Numbered from the stretch's first letter, positions 9,609 to 19,080 are shown. The stretch: DNA of 50,680 nt from Paracoccus sp. (in: a-proteobacteria) (GCF_030536915.1 NZ_JAUNPC010000002.1:1-50680); one strand, 5' to 3'. The notes: a model not told the origin generated them from the letters alone. A program made the numbers and translations.

Positions 9609-12600
9609 CTATGGGCGCGCCCCCGCCGGGTCAAGGCCGCGCATCGCAGCCTCCCATGCCGCGTCCAGCAGGGGATCGGGCAGGGTCATGGCGCTTCGCG
9701 CCCGCGTCCACAGGATCGCGCATTCCACCTTGCGGCCCGGATAGATCGCCCGCAGCGCGTGGCGATAGGCGGCCATCTGACGCAGGTAGCCCTCGGGGAC
9801 CGCGTCAACCATCTCGGGCACGGCGGCGTTCGACTTGTAGTCGAGCGCGGTGACACACCCCTCTGTCACGATCAGCCGGTCGATCGTCCCCGACAGCCTG
9901 CGCCCGTTCGGCAAGGGCGCGGTCAGCGCCACCTCGCGCAGCACCGTCCCTTGCGGCGAGAACAGCGGCGCAAGCTCCTCGGCCTCGACCAGCGCCGAAA
10001 GCTCCTCCAGCAGCGCGGCAAGCTCCGGCTCGGTCGGCAGGCCCCCCTCGGCCCCCGCCAGCAGGTCACGGGCGCGGGCGGGGCGCTCATCAGGAGGCAC
10101 CCCCGGCAGATGCTCCAGCAGCAGGTGCAGCCTCGTGCCGGCGAGCAGCGCGGCCTCGCGCCCCCCTCCGTTCGCAGGGTCCGAGGCGAGCACCTTGTCA
10201 CCCCCCAGCGCCGTCGCCGCGATTGGACCGGGCGCGTGCGCGACCGGCGGCGCCTTTTCGTGCAGGCAGTCGGGCAGCGTCACCTCGGGCCGCGCGGCGC
10301 GTGTCTCCGCCTCGGCCGAGGCGGGCCAGTCGCCGAAGGAGAGGCGGCGGATGCCGCAATCGCCCCAGTCGCAGGGCAGGTCGGCCTGCGCCAGCCCCTC
10401 GGCGCGGGAAAACCCGTCCGCCACCATCGCGTGCCAGCTTTCGCAGCCCGCGCCGGTCTCTCCCGCCGCCGCCACGATCAGCCAGCTTTCCGCCCGCGTG
10501 AGGCCGACATACAGAAGCCGCCGCCGCTCCTCCTCCTGCCGCCGCTGGTCGCGAAGGGTCCATTCCTGCACCTGCGGCGTCTGCCAGGCCTTCGCCGCCC
10601 GCCAATGCGCGGGCGGGCCGTCGTCGGGCAGGATCGTCGGCGGACTGCGCCCCGGCCCCTTCCGCTTGGCGCAATCGGGCAGGATCACCACCGGGCTTTC
10701 CAGCCCCTTGGCGCCATGCACCGTCATCACCCGGATCAGCCCGCCGCCCTCGGCTGCCGCGCCCGGCTGGCGTTTCACCTGCGCCTCGTCATCGGCCAGC
10801 CAGACAAGGAAGCCCGTCAGCGAAGGCGTCTCGCTTGTCTCATAGGTCAGCGCCTGCGCCAGCAGTTCGTCGATGCCGTCCTCGGCCTCGGGGCCCAAGC
10901 GCCCGATCAGCCGGGCGCGGCCCCCGTGCCGCACCAGCAGGCGCGAGATCAGGTCGTAGGGCCGCAGGAAATCCGCCTGCCCCTGCAGGTCGGACAGGAT
11001 GTCCTTCACCCGCTCATGCCCCGACCGCCGCAGCGCCTGGATCAGCAGGCCCTTGCGCGGGGCGGCGAGGCGGTAAAGCTCCTCCTCGGACAGCCCGAAG
11101 ATGGGCGAGCGCAGGGCGGCGGCCAGCGACAGGTCGTCCTCGGGCGTGGCCAGCACCGACAGGACGGCACGGATGTCCTTGACGGCCAGCTCGCCCCCCA
11201 GCCGCAGCCGGTCGGCGCCCGCGACCGGCAGCCCGGCCTGCTTCAAGGCCCGGATCAGGTCGTGGAAGATCGCCGACCGCCGCTGGACGAGGATCAGGAT
11301 GTCGCCCGCTTGCATCGGACGCACCTGACCGTTCCGCAGGGTGATGGGCGTGCCGATCATCCCGGCCGCGGCTTTCGCCACCGCCTCGGCCAGCACCCGC
11401 GGCGCGGCATTGGCGGCGACCGTATCGACCGGCGCGTGCCACGGCATCGCTTCGGGCTTTTCCGGGTCGGGCACCGGCGGCCACAGGTCCACGCGGCCGG
11501 GCATCCCCTCGTGGAAGGCGATGTGGCTGGGGGTGTCGCCCAGGCCTTGCGCGGCCTCGCCCGAAAATACCGCATCGGTCAGTCGCAGGATTGCGGGGGA
11601 GGAGCGGAAGGAATGGCGCAGCGCCGCGTCCTGCATCGGCTGGCCCGCGGCGTCGAAGGCGGCCGAGAACTCGGCATGGCGGGCCTCGAAGACGGCGATA
11701 TCTGCCCCTTGGAAGGAATAGATCGACTGCTTGGGATCGCCCACCACGAACAGCGTCCGCGCCCGGTCGGCGGCGCCCGCGCCCGCCGTGAACTCGTCCG
11801 TCAGCCGCTGGATCACCCGCCATTGCAGGGGCGAGGTGTCCTGCGCCTCGTCCACGAGGATATGGTCGATCCCCCCGTCCAGCCGGAACAGCACCCATTG
11901 CGCCATGGTGGAATCGTCCAGGAGCCGCGCCGTCCGCCCGATCAGGTCGTCGAAGTCGAGCCAGCCGCCCGCCATCTTGGCCGCCGCATAGCGGTTGCCG
12001 AAGGCATGGCCGAAACGCTGCAGCGCCAGCGTGCGCTGGGCTTGGGCCAGTTGCAGCCGCATCGGGCGGGTTGCTTCGACGCGGGACATCAGCGCGTTCA
12101 ACCGCGGCATCAGCGGGGCGCAGGAGCCCTTCTGCAGATCCTTGCTGGGGAAGCTGCCCAGCTTGGCCGAGAAAGGAGCCTTCGCTTTCTCGCCGTTCAG
12201 CAGCACGGCTTCCAGCGTGATCAATTCCTCCACGCCCGCACGGTCCCAGACCCGCACGGAGAGCTTGGCGGCGGCCTCGCCATCCCGAGTTCCGCCCGCC
12301 TGCAGCAGCGGGATCAGCGCCGGGATCAGCGTGGCCTGGTCACCGTCGAAGCATTGCGCCAGCAGCGCGGGTTCGTCGAAGCCATGCGGCAGCCCGCAGG
12401 CTTTCCACAGCGTCTCGGGGCAGGGCGGGCGGTCGAAGTCCCTGAGGTTCGCGAGGAAATCGTCCAGCCCGCTGTCGGATTGCAGCGCCAGCAGGTCGGC
12501 CATCTCGGGGGCATTGTCGCGGGCCATGCGCTCGATGATCTCGACCCGCAGGTTGGCGGCGCTGCGCTCGTCCAGTTCGGCGAAGCCATGCGGCACCCCG

Positions 12601-13028
12601 GCCTCCAGCGGAAAGCGCCGCAGCACGCCCGCGCAGAAGCTGTGGATTGTCTGGACCTTCAGCCCGCCCGGCGTCTCGATGGCCTGCGCGAACAGGCGCC
12701 GCGCCGCGTTCAGGTCGGCCCCCGCGCCCACGCCCATGCGCGCAAGCCGCCCGGTCAGCGCGGCATCGTCCAGCATCGCCCATTCGCCCAGACGGCGCAG
12801 CAGGCGGTTCTGCATCTCGGTCGCCGCGGCCTTGGTATAGGTCAGGCAGAGGATGCGCTCGGGCTTGGTCCCCGCCAGCAGCAGCCGCGCCACCCGGTCG
12901 GTCAGCACGCTGGTCTTGCCGGACCCTGCGTTGGCCGTCAGCCAGGTCGAGCGGTCGGGGTCTGCCGCGATGTGCTGGGCGCGGGTCGCGGGGTCCGGCC
13001 CCATGCCCTTTACCGAAAGATCATTCAT
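9609..13028 (-). CDS. addA: Double-strand break repair helicase-nuclease AddA
   Basis: UvrD-like helicase/nuclease subunit of AddAB, the alphaproteobacterial counterpart of RecBCD, which resects double-strand breaks for RecA. The 1139-aa protein starts MNDLSVKGMG. Walker A NAGSGKTS is at about residues 33-40, Walker B is ILVDEAQD, and further helicase motifs include VVGDPKQSIYSFQGAD. The C-terminal RecB-type nuclease has the metal-binding LDYK motif. The frame is open 16 codons further upstream, but the chosen ATG overlaps the end of addB (ATGAATGA, 8 bases), which is the better start for a coupled pair. Cytoplasmic, DNA-associated. Confidence 0.96.
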   Translation of the reverse strand: MNDLSVKGMGPDPATRAQHIAADPDRSTWLTANAGSGKTSVLTDRVARLLLAGTKPERILCLTYTKAAATEMQNRLLRRLGEWAMLDDAALTGRLARMGVGAGADLNAARRLFAQAIETPGGLKVQTIHSFCAGVLRRFPLEAGVPHGFAELDERSAANLRVEIIERMARDNAPEMADLLALQSDSGLDDFLANLRDFDRPPCPETLWKACGLPHGFDEPALLAQCFDGDQATLIPALIPLLQAGGTRDGEAAAKLSVRVWDRAGVEELITLEAVLLNGEKAKAPFSAKLGSFPSKDLQKGSCAPLMPRLNALMSRVEATRPMRLQLAQAQRTLALQRFGHAFGNRYAAAKMAGGWLDFDDLIGRTARLLDDSTMAQWVLFRLDGGIDHILVDEAQDTSPLQWRVIQRLTDEFTAGAGAADRARTLFVVGDPKQSIYSFQGADIAVFEARHAEFSAAFDAAGQPMQDAALRHSFRSSPAILRLTDAVFSGEAAQGLGDTPSHIAFHEGMPGRVDLWPPVPDPEKPEAMPWHAPVDTVAANAAPRVLAEAVAKAAAGMIGTPITLRNGQVRPMQAGDILILVQRRSAIFHDLIRALKQAGLPVAGADRLRLGGELAVKDIRAVLSVLATPEDDLSLAAALRSPIFGLSEEELYRLAAPRKGLLIQALRRSGHERVKDILSDLQGQADFLRPYDLISRLLVRHGGRARLIGRLGPEAEDGIDELLAQALTYETSETPSLTGFLVWLADDEAQVKRQPGAAAEGGGLIRVMTVHGAKGLESPVVILPDCAKRKGPGRSPPTILPDDGPPAHWRAAKAWQTPQVQEWTLRDQRRQEEERRRLLYVGLTRAESWLIVAAAGETGAGCESWHAMVADGFSRAEGLAQADLPCDWGDCGIRRLSFGDWPASAEAETRAARPEVTLPDCLHEKAPPVAHAPGPIAATALGGDKVLASDPANGGGREAALLAGTRLHLLLEHLPGVPPDERPARARDLLAGAEGGLPTEPELAALLEELSALVEAEELAPLFSPQGTVLREVALTAPLPNGRRLSGTIDRLIVTEGCVTALDYKSNAAVPEMVDAVPEGYLRQMAAYRHALRAIYPGRKVECAILWTRARSAMTLPDPLLDAAWEAAMRGLDPAGARP

Positions 13029-15960
13029 GGCCCAGCCTGATCGGTTGCGGCGGATCGGCCTCGGACCATTCGCCATAGCGGGCGAGGTGGTCGTAGTCGG
13101 ACCCGAAGCCCATCCGCTCCATCGCGCGGCGGGCGGTGAAGCCGTGCTCGCCCCGCAGATAGGCCGAGATCAGGGCGACGAACTGGTCCCATGTCTGCTG
13201 CATCTCGTCGTCCCAGCCGCGCGGCGTGGTCTCGCCCTCGCCGCCAAGGCGGATATAGCGCAGGTCCGCGACCTTCATCTTCTGCCCGAAGGCGCCACGT
13301 TCCGCCATCGCCGCTTCCAGCGGAAGCTGCTTGTCGAACGTCAGGATCTGCGGGCGGGTCGGGGGCGTCCCGGACTTGTAGTCATAGATCACCGCGCGAC
13401 CGTCCCCCAGCCGGTCGATGCGGTCGGGCCTTGCGGTCAGGGTGAAGTCCAGCCCCGCGACCGCCAGCCTGTACTGCCGCTCGACCACCAGCGGCTGGCC
13501 TTCCTGCAGGCGCTCGTGCTCCTCGCGCACCAGCCGCCCGGCGATGCCCGCGATCCGTGCCCGCCAGAACATCCGCACCGAGGGCCAGGGCACCTGTTCC
13601 GCCAGCACCCGGTCGGCGGCCTCCAGCAGCCGGGCGTGCAGCGCCTCGGGGCCTTCATGCGGCTGCGGGGTGGGCGACAGGAAGCTCTGGATGATCGCGT
13701 GCAGCACGTTGCCGCGTTCCGCCGCGTCGGGCTGAGGGCAGAGCGGGTCCAGCGCCCGCAGCCGCAGCACGTGGCGTGCATAGATCGCATACGGATCGCG
13801 TATCAACTGTGCGACCGCCGTGACCGACAATTCCCGGATCGCCGGCGCAGGCGGGCGGGGCGAGGGACGCGGGCAGGGGGGCGCCGCATCCTGCGCCCTC
13901 GGGGCCGCGATCGCCGCCGCCCGGTCCAGCCACAACTGCCCCCGCGCCCGCATCGCAGCCAGCGCGGCAGGGCCGCCCTGCGCGGGCAGGCCGTTCATCA
14001 GGTTCATCAGCCGATTGAGCCAGCGCGAGGGGATCGTCTCGGATTCGTCGCTGCGATGCGCCCGCGAGAGAACCACCTTCGGCGCGGCCACGCTGATCTG
14101 GAAGTCATGCGCCGCCAGCCCGATCCGCCGTTCCGGCAGCGTCAGCCCCGCCTGCCGCCGCATCGGGCGGCTGAGCCAGGGGTCCGGGTCCAGCGCCTGC
14201 GGCCAGCCGCCCTCGTTCAGCCCGCCGAGGATGACAAGGCCCTGCGCCTCGGTCCGCGCCTCGCGCGGGCCGCGGATGCGGACCAGCGGATGGGCTGCGG
14301 CATCCGCCCGCACGGCCTGCCCCTGCAGCAGGTCGGCCAGCAGCCGGGCGAAGTCCCGCGCCGCCATCTGCGGCCCGTGACCTGCGTGCAGCGCGAGGTG
14401 ATCCAGCACCGCCCGCAGCTTCTCGCCTGCGCTTTCGGCGTAAAGGGCCGAGGCTTCCACCTCGCCCCCCGGTCCCGCCGCCCATAGCTCGGCCAGCCTG
14501 CGGTGGCGGGCGGCGCGTTCGGCCAGGGGCAGCGGCCCGCCATCCGCGATCAGCGGCAGGGTGGCGTCCAGCAGCGCCGCGATGCCGTCCGCCCATGCGG
14601 CGCGGACCGCGTTGGGCCTGCCGCGACGGCCTTTCTCGCCCCATCTCCGCAGCGCCTCGCCATCCGGGAAGGCGGGGCCGTGGCGGCGCAGGTTCAGTTC
14701 CAGCTCGCGCGTCTGCAGCAGGTGCAGGCGGCGCGCGTGGCGGCCGCCCCCCGTCGCGGTCAGCGGGTGCTTGAGCAGGATCAGCGCCGTGTCGATGCCC
14801 AGGGGCCGCCCCGGCAGGCTCGCGACATGGCGCACGAACAGCCCCGCGGCGGTCAGCGGCAGCGGCACGCCCGCGCTGTCGTCGGCGATGATGCCCCAGC
14901 GGTCCAGCGCCGCCGAGACCCGCCGCGTCAGGCTGCGGTCGGCGGCGATCAGCGTCACCGGCTCGCCCCGGTGGACGGCCTCGCGGATCAGCGCGGCGAG
15001 CGCGCCCGCCTCGGCGGCGGGGCTTTCGGCCTCGATCAGCGTCAGGCCTTCGGTCGCCCGTTCCAGATCGCCCAGCGAAGGCCCCTCGGCCACCCACTGG
15101 TCGGTCACGGGCGCGGGCCTCAGCGCAAGGCTGACCAGCCGGTTCCGCGCCGGAGCCGGCGCCCGCGCGTCTGTCCAAGGCTGCGGGCTGCCGCAACCGG
15201 CGACCAGCGGGCCGAGACGGGCCTGCGGGTGGTCCTCGTTGCCGTCGCGCAGCATCGACCAGACGTGGCCGGGCGTGTCGGGGTCGTGGCCGGGCAGGAT
15301 CACCGCGCCTTCGGGCAGGCGGGCCACGGCTTCCATGAACAGCCGCGTGGCCCCGTGCGATCCGCTGGAGCCGGCGACGATCACCGGACCTTGCGGCAGG
15401 TTCCGCCCCTCGGCCCAGTCGGCGGCCAGCCGCGTGGCGGCGGCATGGGCCTGCGCCTCGCGGTCGATGGGCTGGCCGTCGAGGTGAAAGCCCGCCGCGA
15501 TCCGCAGGAAGGCCAGCGTGCGCTGCCAGTGGGCGGCGTGATCGGCGGCGTCGATGCCGTCCAGCGCATCCGGTCCCAAGCCCTCGGCCTGCATCTCGGC
15601 CATCAGTTCCGCCAGCGAGCGGGTCAGCGCCGGGACCGACTGCCCGGTGTCGTCGCCCGCCATCGCCCGCGCGACCAGATGCGCCAGTTGAAGCTGGCGC
15701 GCCAGGGGCGGGGCGGGCGGGGGAAAGCCGCATTCGCTGCCGATCTCGGCGATCAGCCGCAGGCGGGGCAGCAGCAGGGGACCGGCCTCGTGGAAGGCCG
15801 CCTCGATGGCGCGCAGGGTGTGGCTGGAGTTGCCGTAGATGGTGACGGCGGCAAGCGCCTCGGGCTGGCGCCCGGCCATGCGGGACAGCAACCCGCGCAC
15901 GAGTTCGGCCCCGAAATCGACGCCGGGGGGAAGGGCATAAAGGCCCTGCATCGCCGTCAT
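13021..15960 (-). CDS. addB: Double-strand break repair protein AddB
   Basis: Second subunit of AddAB, 979 aa. The C-terminal nuclease domain carries the YDYKSG motif with DYK at residues 860-862. The N-terminal half is the catalytically degenerate helicase-like part. I find no Walker A, unlike Bacillus AddB, and no cysteine set for the iron-sulfur cluster seen there; this matches the shorter alphaproteobacterial AddB type. The start ATG overlaps the stop of the nucleotidyltransferase gene (ATGA) and the end overlaps addA by 8 bases. The frame stays open upstream of the start through the neighbouring gene, but that is shadow. Confidence 0.94.
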   Translation of the reverse strand: MTAMQGLYALPPGVDFGAELVRGLLSRMAGRQPEALAAVTIYGNSSHTLRAIEAAFHEAGPLLLPRLRLIAEIGSECGFPPPAPPLARQLQLAHLVARAMAGDDTGQSVPALTRSLAELMAEMQAEGLGPDALDGIDAADHAAHWQRTLAFLRIAAGFHLDGQPIDREAQAHAAATRLAADWAEGRNLPQGPVIVAGSSGSHGATRLFMEAVARLPEGAVILPGHDPDTPGHVWSMLRDGNEDHPQARLGPLVAGCGSPQPWTDARAPAPARNRLVSLALRPAPVTDQWVAEGPSLGDLERATEGLTLIEAESPAAEAGALAALIREAVHRGEPVTLIAADRSLTRRVSAALDRWGIIADDSAGVPLPLTAAGLFVRHVASLPGRPLGIDTALILLKHPLTATGGGRHARRLHLLQTRELELNLRRHGPAFPDGEALRRWGEKGRRGRPNAVRAAWADGIAALLDATLPLIADGGPLPLAERAARHRRLAELWAAGPGGEVEASALYAESAGEKLRAVLDHLALHAGHGPQMAARDFARLLADLLQGQAVRADAAAHPLVRIRGPREARTEAQGLVILGGLNEGGWPQALDPDPWLSRPMRRQAGLTLPERRIGLAAHDFQISVAAPKVVLSRAHRSDESETIPSRWLNRLMNLMNGLPAQGGPAALAAMRARGQLWLDRAAAIAAPRAQDAAPPCPRPSPRPPAPAIRELSVTAVAQLIRDPYAIYARHVLRLRALDPLCPQPDAAERGNVLHAIIQSFLSPTPQPHEGPEALHARLLEAADRVLAEQVPWPSVRMFWRARIAGIAGRLVREEHERLQEGQPLVVERQYRLAVAGLDFTLTARPDRIDRLGDGRAVIYDYKSGTPPTRPQILTFDKQLPLEAAMAERGAFGQKMKVADLRYIRLGGEGETTPRGWDDEMQQTWDQFVALISAYLRGEHGFTARRAMERMGFGSDYDHLARYGEWSEADPPQPIRLGHE

Positions 15961-16640
15961 GCGGCTTCCGCCAGCATCGCCTCGGCCAGCGGGATGCAGT
16001 CGGGGCGGCCCACGTCGCACCAGCCGCCGGGATGGACGATGCCATGGGCGCGGCCATCCGCGATCATCCGGTCCCAGAGGCGGTTGAGCGAGAAGACGGG
16101 TTCCGTGATGGCGGCCAGCCCCCCGGTGCGGATGATCTGGCAGCCGGTATAGACGAAGGGTCCGCCGCGGGTGATCCGGCCCCGGGCGTCCAGCGCGAAG
16201 TCGCCGCCGCCGACACGGCCCTGCGCCCGGTCGACCGGGACCAGCATCAGCAGCGCATCCATGCGGTCGTCCCACGCCGCCCGCAGCGCCGCGACGGGGT
16301 TCGGCCCGGTCCAAACCACGTCGGGGTTCATCGTCAGCACCGGGCCTTGGCCCAGCAGCGGCAGGGCCTTCTTCAGCCCGCCCCCGGTTTCCAGCAGGGC
16401 CTCGGTCTCGTCCGAGATCAGGACATCGCTGCCGGCAAGGTGATCCACGACCTGCTGCCCGAGGTGATGGACATTGACCACGATCCGCCGCGCCCCGCCC
16501 GCGCGGGCGAGCGCCAGCGCATGGTCGATCAGCGGCCGCCCCGCCACCGGGATCAGGGGTTTCGGCGTCACGTCGGTCAGGGGCGCCATCCGCGTCCCCT
16601 TTCCGGCGGCGAACAGCATCAGCGTATCGGGCGCGCTCAT
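15957..16640 (-). CDS. murU: Sugar-1-phosphate nucleotidyltransferase, probably MurNAc-1-P uridylyltransferase
   Basis: A 227-aa nucleotidyltransferase with the N-terminal signature FAAGKGTRMAPLTDVTPKPL (residues 10-29), which binds the nucleotide triphosphate. In the anhMurNAc recycling pathway, AmgK phosphorylates MurNAc at C1 and MurU then makes UDP-MurNAc, bypassing de novo synthesis and giving fosfomycin tolerance in Pseudomonas. The direct upstream neighbour here encodes an AmgK-type kinase domain and the two genes overlap by four bases, so MurU is the most likely function. Other sugar nucleotidyltransferases (mannose or glucose type) look similar by sequence alone. Confidence 0.85.
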   Translation of the reverse strand: MSAPDTLMLFAAGKGTRMAPLTDVTPKPLIPVAGRPLIDHALALARAGGARRIVVNVHHLGQQVVDHLAGSDVLISDETEALLETGGGLKKALPLLGQGPVLTMNPDVVWTGPNPVAALRAAWDDRMDALLMLVPVDRAQGRVGGGDFALDARGRITRGGPFVYTGCQIIRTGGLAAITEPVFSLNRLWDRMIADGRAHGIVHPGGWCDVGRPDCIPLAEAMLAEAA

Positions 16641-18076
16641 TTCCCTGTCCCGCAGCGGGCGCGGATCGCCGCGACGACCTGGGGCGAGGGCGCGGGCACA
16701 TCCTTCAGCGCCGCGGCCAACGGGGCCAGCGCCGGATGGGACAGGTTGCGGGTGATCGCCGCCCAGACGCGCGGCATCATGTCGAGGTAGCGGGTCTTGC
16801 CGTCCTGCAGGCAGAGGCGGGTGAAGATCCCCATGATCCGCAGGTTCCGCTGCGCCCCCAGCAGGGCATAGGCGGCGCGGAATGCGGCGTAGTCCCCTTC
16901 TGTCGCGGTCAGGTAGCGCGCGATCGCGGCTTCCTCGATGTCAGGGGACACGTCGCGGCGGGCATCCTGCAGGACCGAGGCCAGCTCATAGGCCGGATGC
17001 GCCGTCACGGCGTCCTGGAAGTCCAGAAGGCCCAAGGGCGCCTCGCCCCGCCAGACGAGGTTTTCCGCATGGAAGTCGCGCAGGGACAGGACCGGCAGGG
17101 TGTCGTCGCAGAGGCCCGCATGAAGCGCGGCAATGGTTCGGGACAGGGCGGCCGCATCGATGGGCGCCCCTGCAGCGGCGGCATAGTCAGCAAACAACGC
17201 CACCTGTTCCGCCAGCGCCGGACCGTCCAGCGCGGGGACGAACTCGGGCGGGCGGTGGCCGTGCAGGTCTACGACCAGGTCCGCGATGCGGTCGTAGATC
17301 GCAGGCGCGGCTTCGGGCTCGCGGTCAAGGACGCGGGCCACGAGGTCGTCGCCCAGGTCCTCGACCACGGCCAATCCGTGGGGTTCGTTATGAGCGACAG
17401 GGGCGGGGGCGTGAAAGCCGCGCTGGCGTAGCCAGTCGGTCATCTGCAGATAGCGGGGCATCGCGCCGGTGGGGTCGTCCATTAGGACCGCCGTGCCGTC
17501 CTCGCCCCAGAGCCGGAAATAGCGCCGGGCCGAGGCGTCGCCCGCCAGCGGCGCGACCCGCGCGCCTGCCCAGCCGGCGGCCTGCAGGAACTGCGCGATC
17601 TCAAGCAGCCTTGGCGCGTCGGACCAGCGGGCGGGGTCGCCCGACAGGACGATCCGGCGGCGGTCCTCGGCCCCGGGCGTCAGCGCCACGGTCAGCGCGC
17701 CGGGCGGCGGGGCGCCCAGCCGGTCGGGCCATTCGATCAGGGTGATCGCCTGCGCCATCGCCTCGTCCAGTCCCAGTTCGACCAGTTCCGAAGGATCGGT
17801 CAGGCGGTAAAGGTCGGCGTGCCAGATCTCGACCCCCGCCGCGTCGCGGTAGGTCTGGACAAGGGTGAAGGTGGGGCTGGGCACGTCCTCGGGCGCCTCG
17901 CCCTGCCGGGCGCGGATCAGGGCGCGGGCGAAATGGGTCTTGCCGGCGCCCACGGGGCCTTCCAGCAGCAGGGTGTCGCCGGGGCGCAGGACAGCGGCCA
18001 GCACGCGGGCCAGCGCGGCGGTCAGGTTCTCGTCGGCGTCGCCGATGGCGGCAAGGGCGGGAAGGGTCATGTCCAT
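16637..18076 (-). CDS. Fusion of TsaE ATPase and AmgK-type sugar kinase
   Basis: A 479-aa two-domain protein. Residues ~1-155 are TsaE, the ATPase of the complex that makes threonylcarbamoyl-adenosine at tRNA position 37: Walker A GPVGAGKT at 40-47, WHADLYRL at 85-92, and LIEWPDRL at 113-120. Residues ~160-479 are an aminoglycoside-phosphotransferase-like kinase matching the N-acetylmuramate/N-acetylglucosamine 1-kinase AmgK: GDASARRYFRL near 179-189, catalytic loop LRDFHAENL (D334, N339), and metal-binding LDFQD (D352). There is no stop or frameshift between the parts. The ATG at 18076 or the one at 18070 could be the start. It overlaps murU by four bases. Such fusions are known, to my memory, in Rhodobacteraceae. 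Confidence 0.9.
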   Translation of the reverse strand: MDMTLPALAAIGDADENLTAALARVLAAVLRPGDTLLLEGPVGAGKTHFARALIRARQGEAPEDVPSPTFTLVQTYRDAAGVEIWHADLYRLTDPSELVELGLDEAMAQAITLIEWPDRLGAPPPGALTVALTPGAEDRRRIVLSGDPARWSDAPRLLEIAQFLQAAGWAGARVAPLAGDASARRYFRLWGEDGTAVLMDDPTGAMPRYLQMTDWLRQRGFHAPAPVAHNEPHGLAVVEDLGDDLVARVLDREPEAAPAIYDRIADLVVDLHGHRPPEFVPALDGPALAEQVALFADYAAAAGAPIDAAALSRTIAALHAGLCDDTLPVLSLRDFHAENLVWRGEAPLGLLDFQDAVTAHPAYELASVLQDARRDVSPDIEEAAIARYLTATEGDYAAFRAAYALLGAQRNLRIMGIFTRLCLQDGKTRYLDMMPRVWAAITRNLSHPALAPLAAALKDVPAPSPQVVAAIRARCGTGK

Positions 18077-18086
18077 GGCCGCGAAA

Positions 18087-18938
18087 CTAGCCCCTGCGCG
18101 GGGCCGGGGGAAGATGCCCGGCCGGTCCGCCCAGGGCCGCGCCCAGCGCCGCGGCGGCTTCCGCCACCCGGCGCCCCAGCGCGGCCAGCGCCGCGTCGTC
18201 CAGCCGCGCCGAGGGGCCGACCAGCCCCAGCGCCGCCACCGGCTCGCCCGCGCCGCCGAAGACGGGCGCGGCGATGCCGTTCTGCCCGAGGGCGGCTTCG
18301 CCCCGCTCCGTCAGCCAGCCGCCGTGCCGCAGGGTTGCAAGATCGGCGGTCAGTTCCCCCTGATCGGTCAGCGAACGCGGCGTCAGCGCGGGCAGGGCGG
18401 CGCGGCCCAGCAGCGCGCGGACCCGTGCCAGCGGCAGATGCGCGATCAGCGCCTTTCCGGGGGCGCTTGCGTGATAAGGCAGGCGGGTGCCGGGCGGCAG
18501 GACGGCGCGCAGGGTTGCGCCGCCCGGCGCCTCGGCCACCACCAGCGCCGAATCCCCGTCCGGCACCGCCAGCACGGCGGTTTCGCCGCTGTCCCCGGCC
18601 AGCCGCGCCAGAACCGGGCGGGCGCGCTCGGCCAGACCTCCGCGCCGCAGGAAGGCCGCGCCAAGGCGGAAGGCGCCGGGGCCAACGGTCCAGATCTGCG
18701 TTGCCGGATCGGCCTCGGCCAGCCGGCGCGCCGCCAGCGCCGCCAGCAGCCGGTGCACGGTCGAGGGCGCCAGCCCCAGCCGCCGCCCCAGTTCGGACAG
18801 GGACAGCCCGTCGCTGTCCGCCAGCACCTCCAGCAGCATCAGCGCCCGGTCCACCACGGGGGAACCGGCGGCCGGTCCCTGTCGCGGGATCCGGGCAGGC
18901 AAAGGGGCGGGGCCCTTGCGGATTCGTGCGTCGTCCAT
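18087..18938 (-). CDS. IclR-family transcriptional regulator
   Basis: A 283-aa regulator: an N-terminal winged helix-turn-helix (about residues 25-90, with LSELGRRLGLAPSTVHRLLA) and a C-terminal IclR effector domain (SAPGKALIAHLP and the LGLVGP region). IclR proteins bind small molecules and control nearby catabolic or transport genes. The nearest target is the divergent nucleobase permease 142 bases away, and a palindrome sits in the shared spacer. The start MDDARIRKG is chosen; an ATG 15 codons upstream is also in frame. It ends about 10 bases before the tsaE-amgK start, so read-through into that operon is possible. Confidence 0.9.
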   Translation of the reverse strand: MDDARIRKGPAPLPARIPRQGPAAGSPVVDRALMLLEVLADSDGLSLSELGRRLGLAPSTVHRLLAALAARRLAEADPATQIWTVGPGAFRLGAAFLRRGGLAERARPVLARLAGDSGETAVLAVPDGDSALVVAEAPGGATLRAVLPPGTRLPYHASAPGKALIAHLPLARVRALLGRAALPALTPRSLTDQGELTADLATLRHGGWLTERGEAALGQNGIAAPVFGGAGEPVAALGLVGPSARLDDAALAALGRRVAEAAAALGAALGGPAGHLPPAPRRG

Positions 18939-18976
18939 GCGCGGGCCAAGCTGCCGCAAACCGCAGGGCCCCGCAA

Positions 18977-18989
18977 TCCGCATCGCGGA
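18977..18989. promoter_or_regulatory. Candidate IclR operator
   Basis: TCCGC-ATC-GCGGA is a perfect 5-bp inverted repeat with a 3-base spacer in the 142-base region between the divergent iclR-type gene and the NCS2 permease gene. Its size and place fit an operator for the local regulator. No binding consensus for this particular regulator is known to me. Confidence 0.4.
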
Positions 18990-19080
18990 AAGCCGCAGGA
19001 AAGCCTTTGCGCCGCGCCGCCCCCGTTGCAGTCTGGTCCCGAGGGACCGGGCGCACCGACAGGCCTGGCGGGAGGAGACC

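Noticed and set aside
9552-13040. 1162-codon open frame antisense to addA
   Set aside because: It mirrors addA exactly, has no recognisable domain, and is Arg/Pro/Gly/Gln-rich, as expected from GC3-rich antisense sequence; addA motifs are unambiguous.
13436-13476. Possible Fe-S cluster in AddB
   Set aside because: The C-terminal region lacks the four-Cys arrangement of Bacillus AddB.
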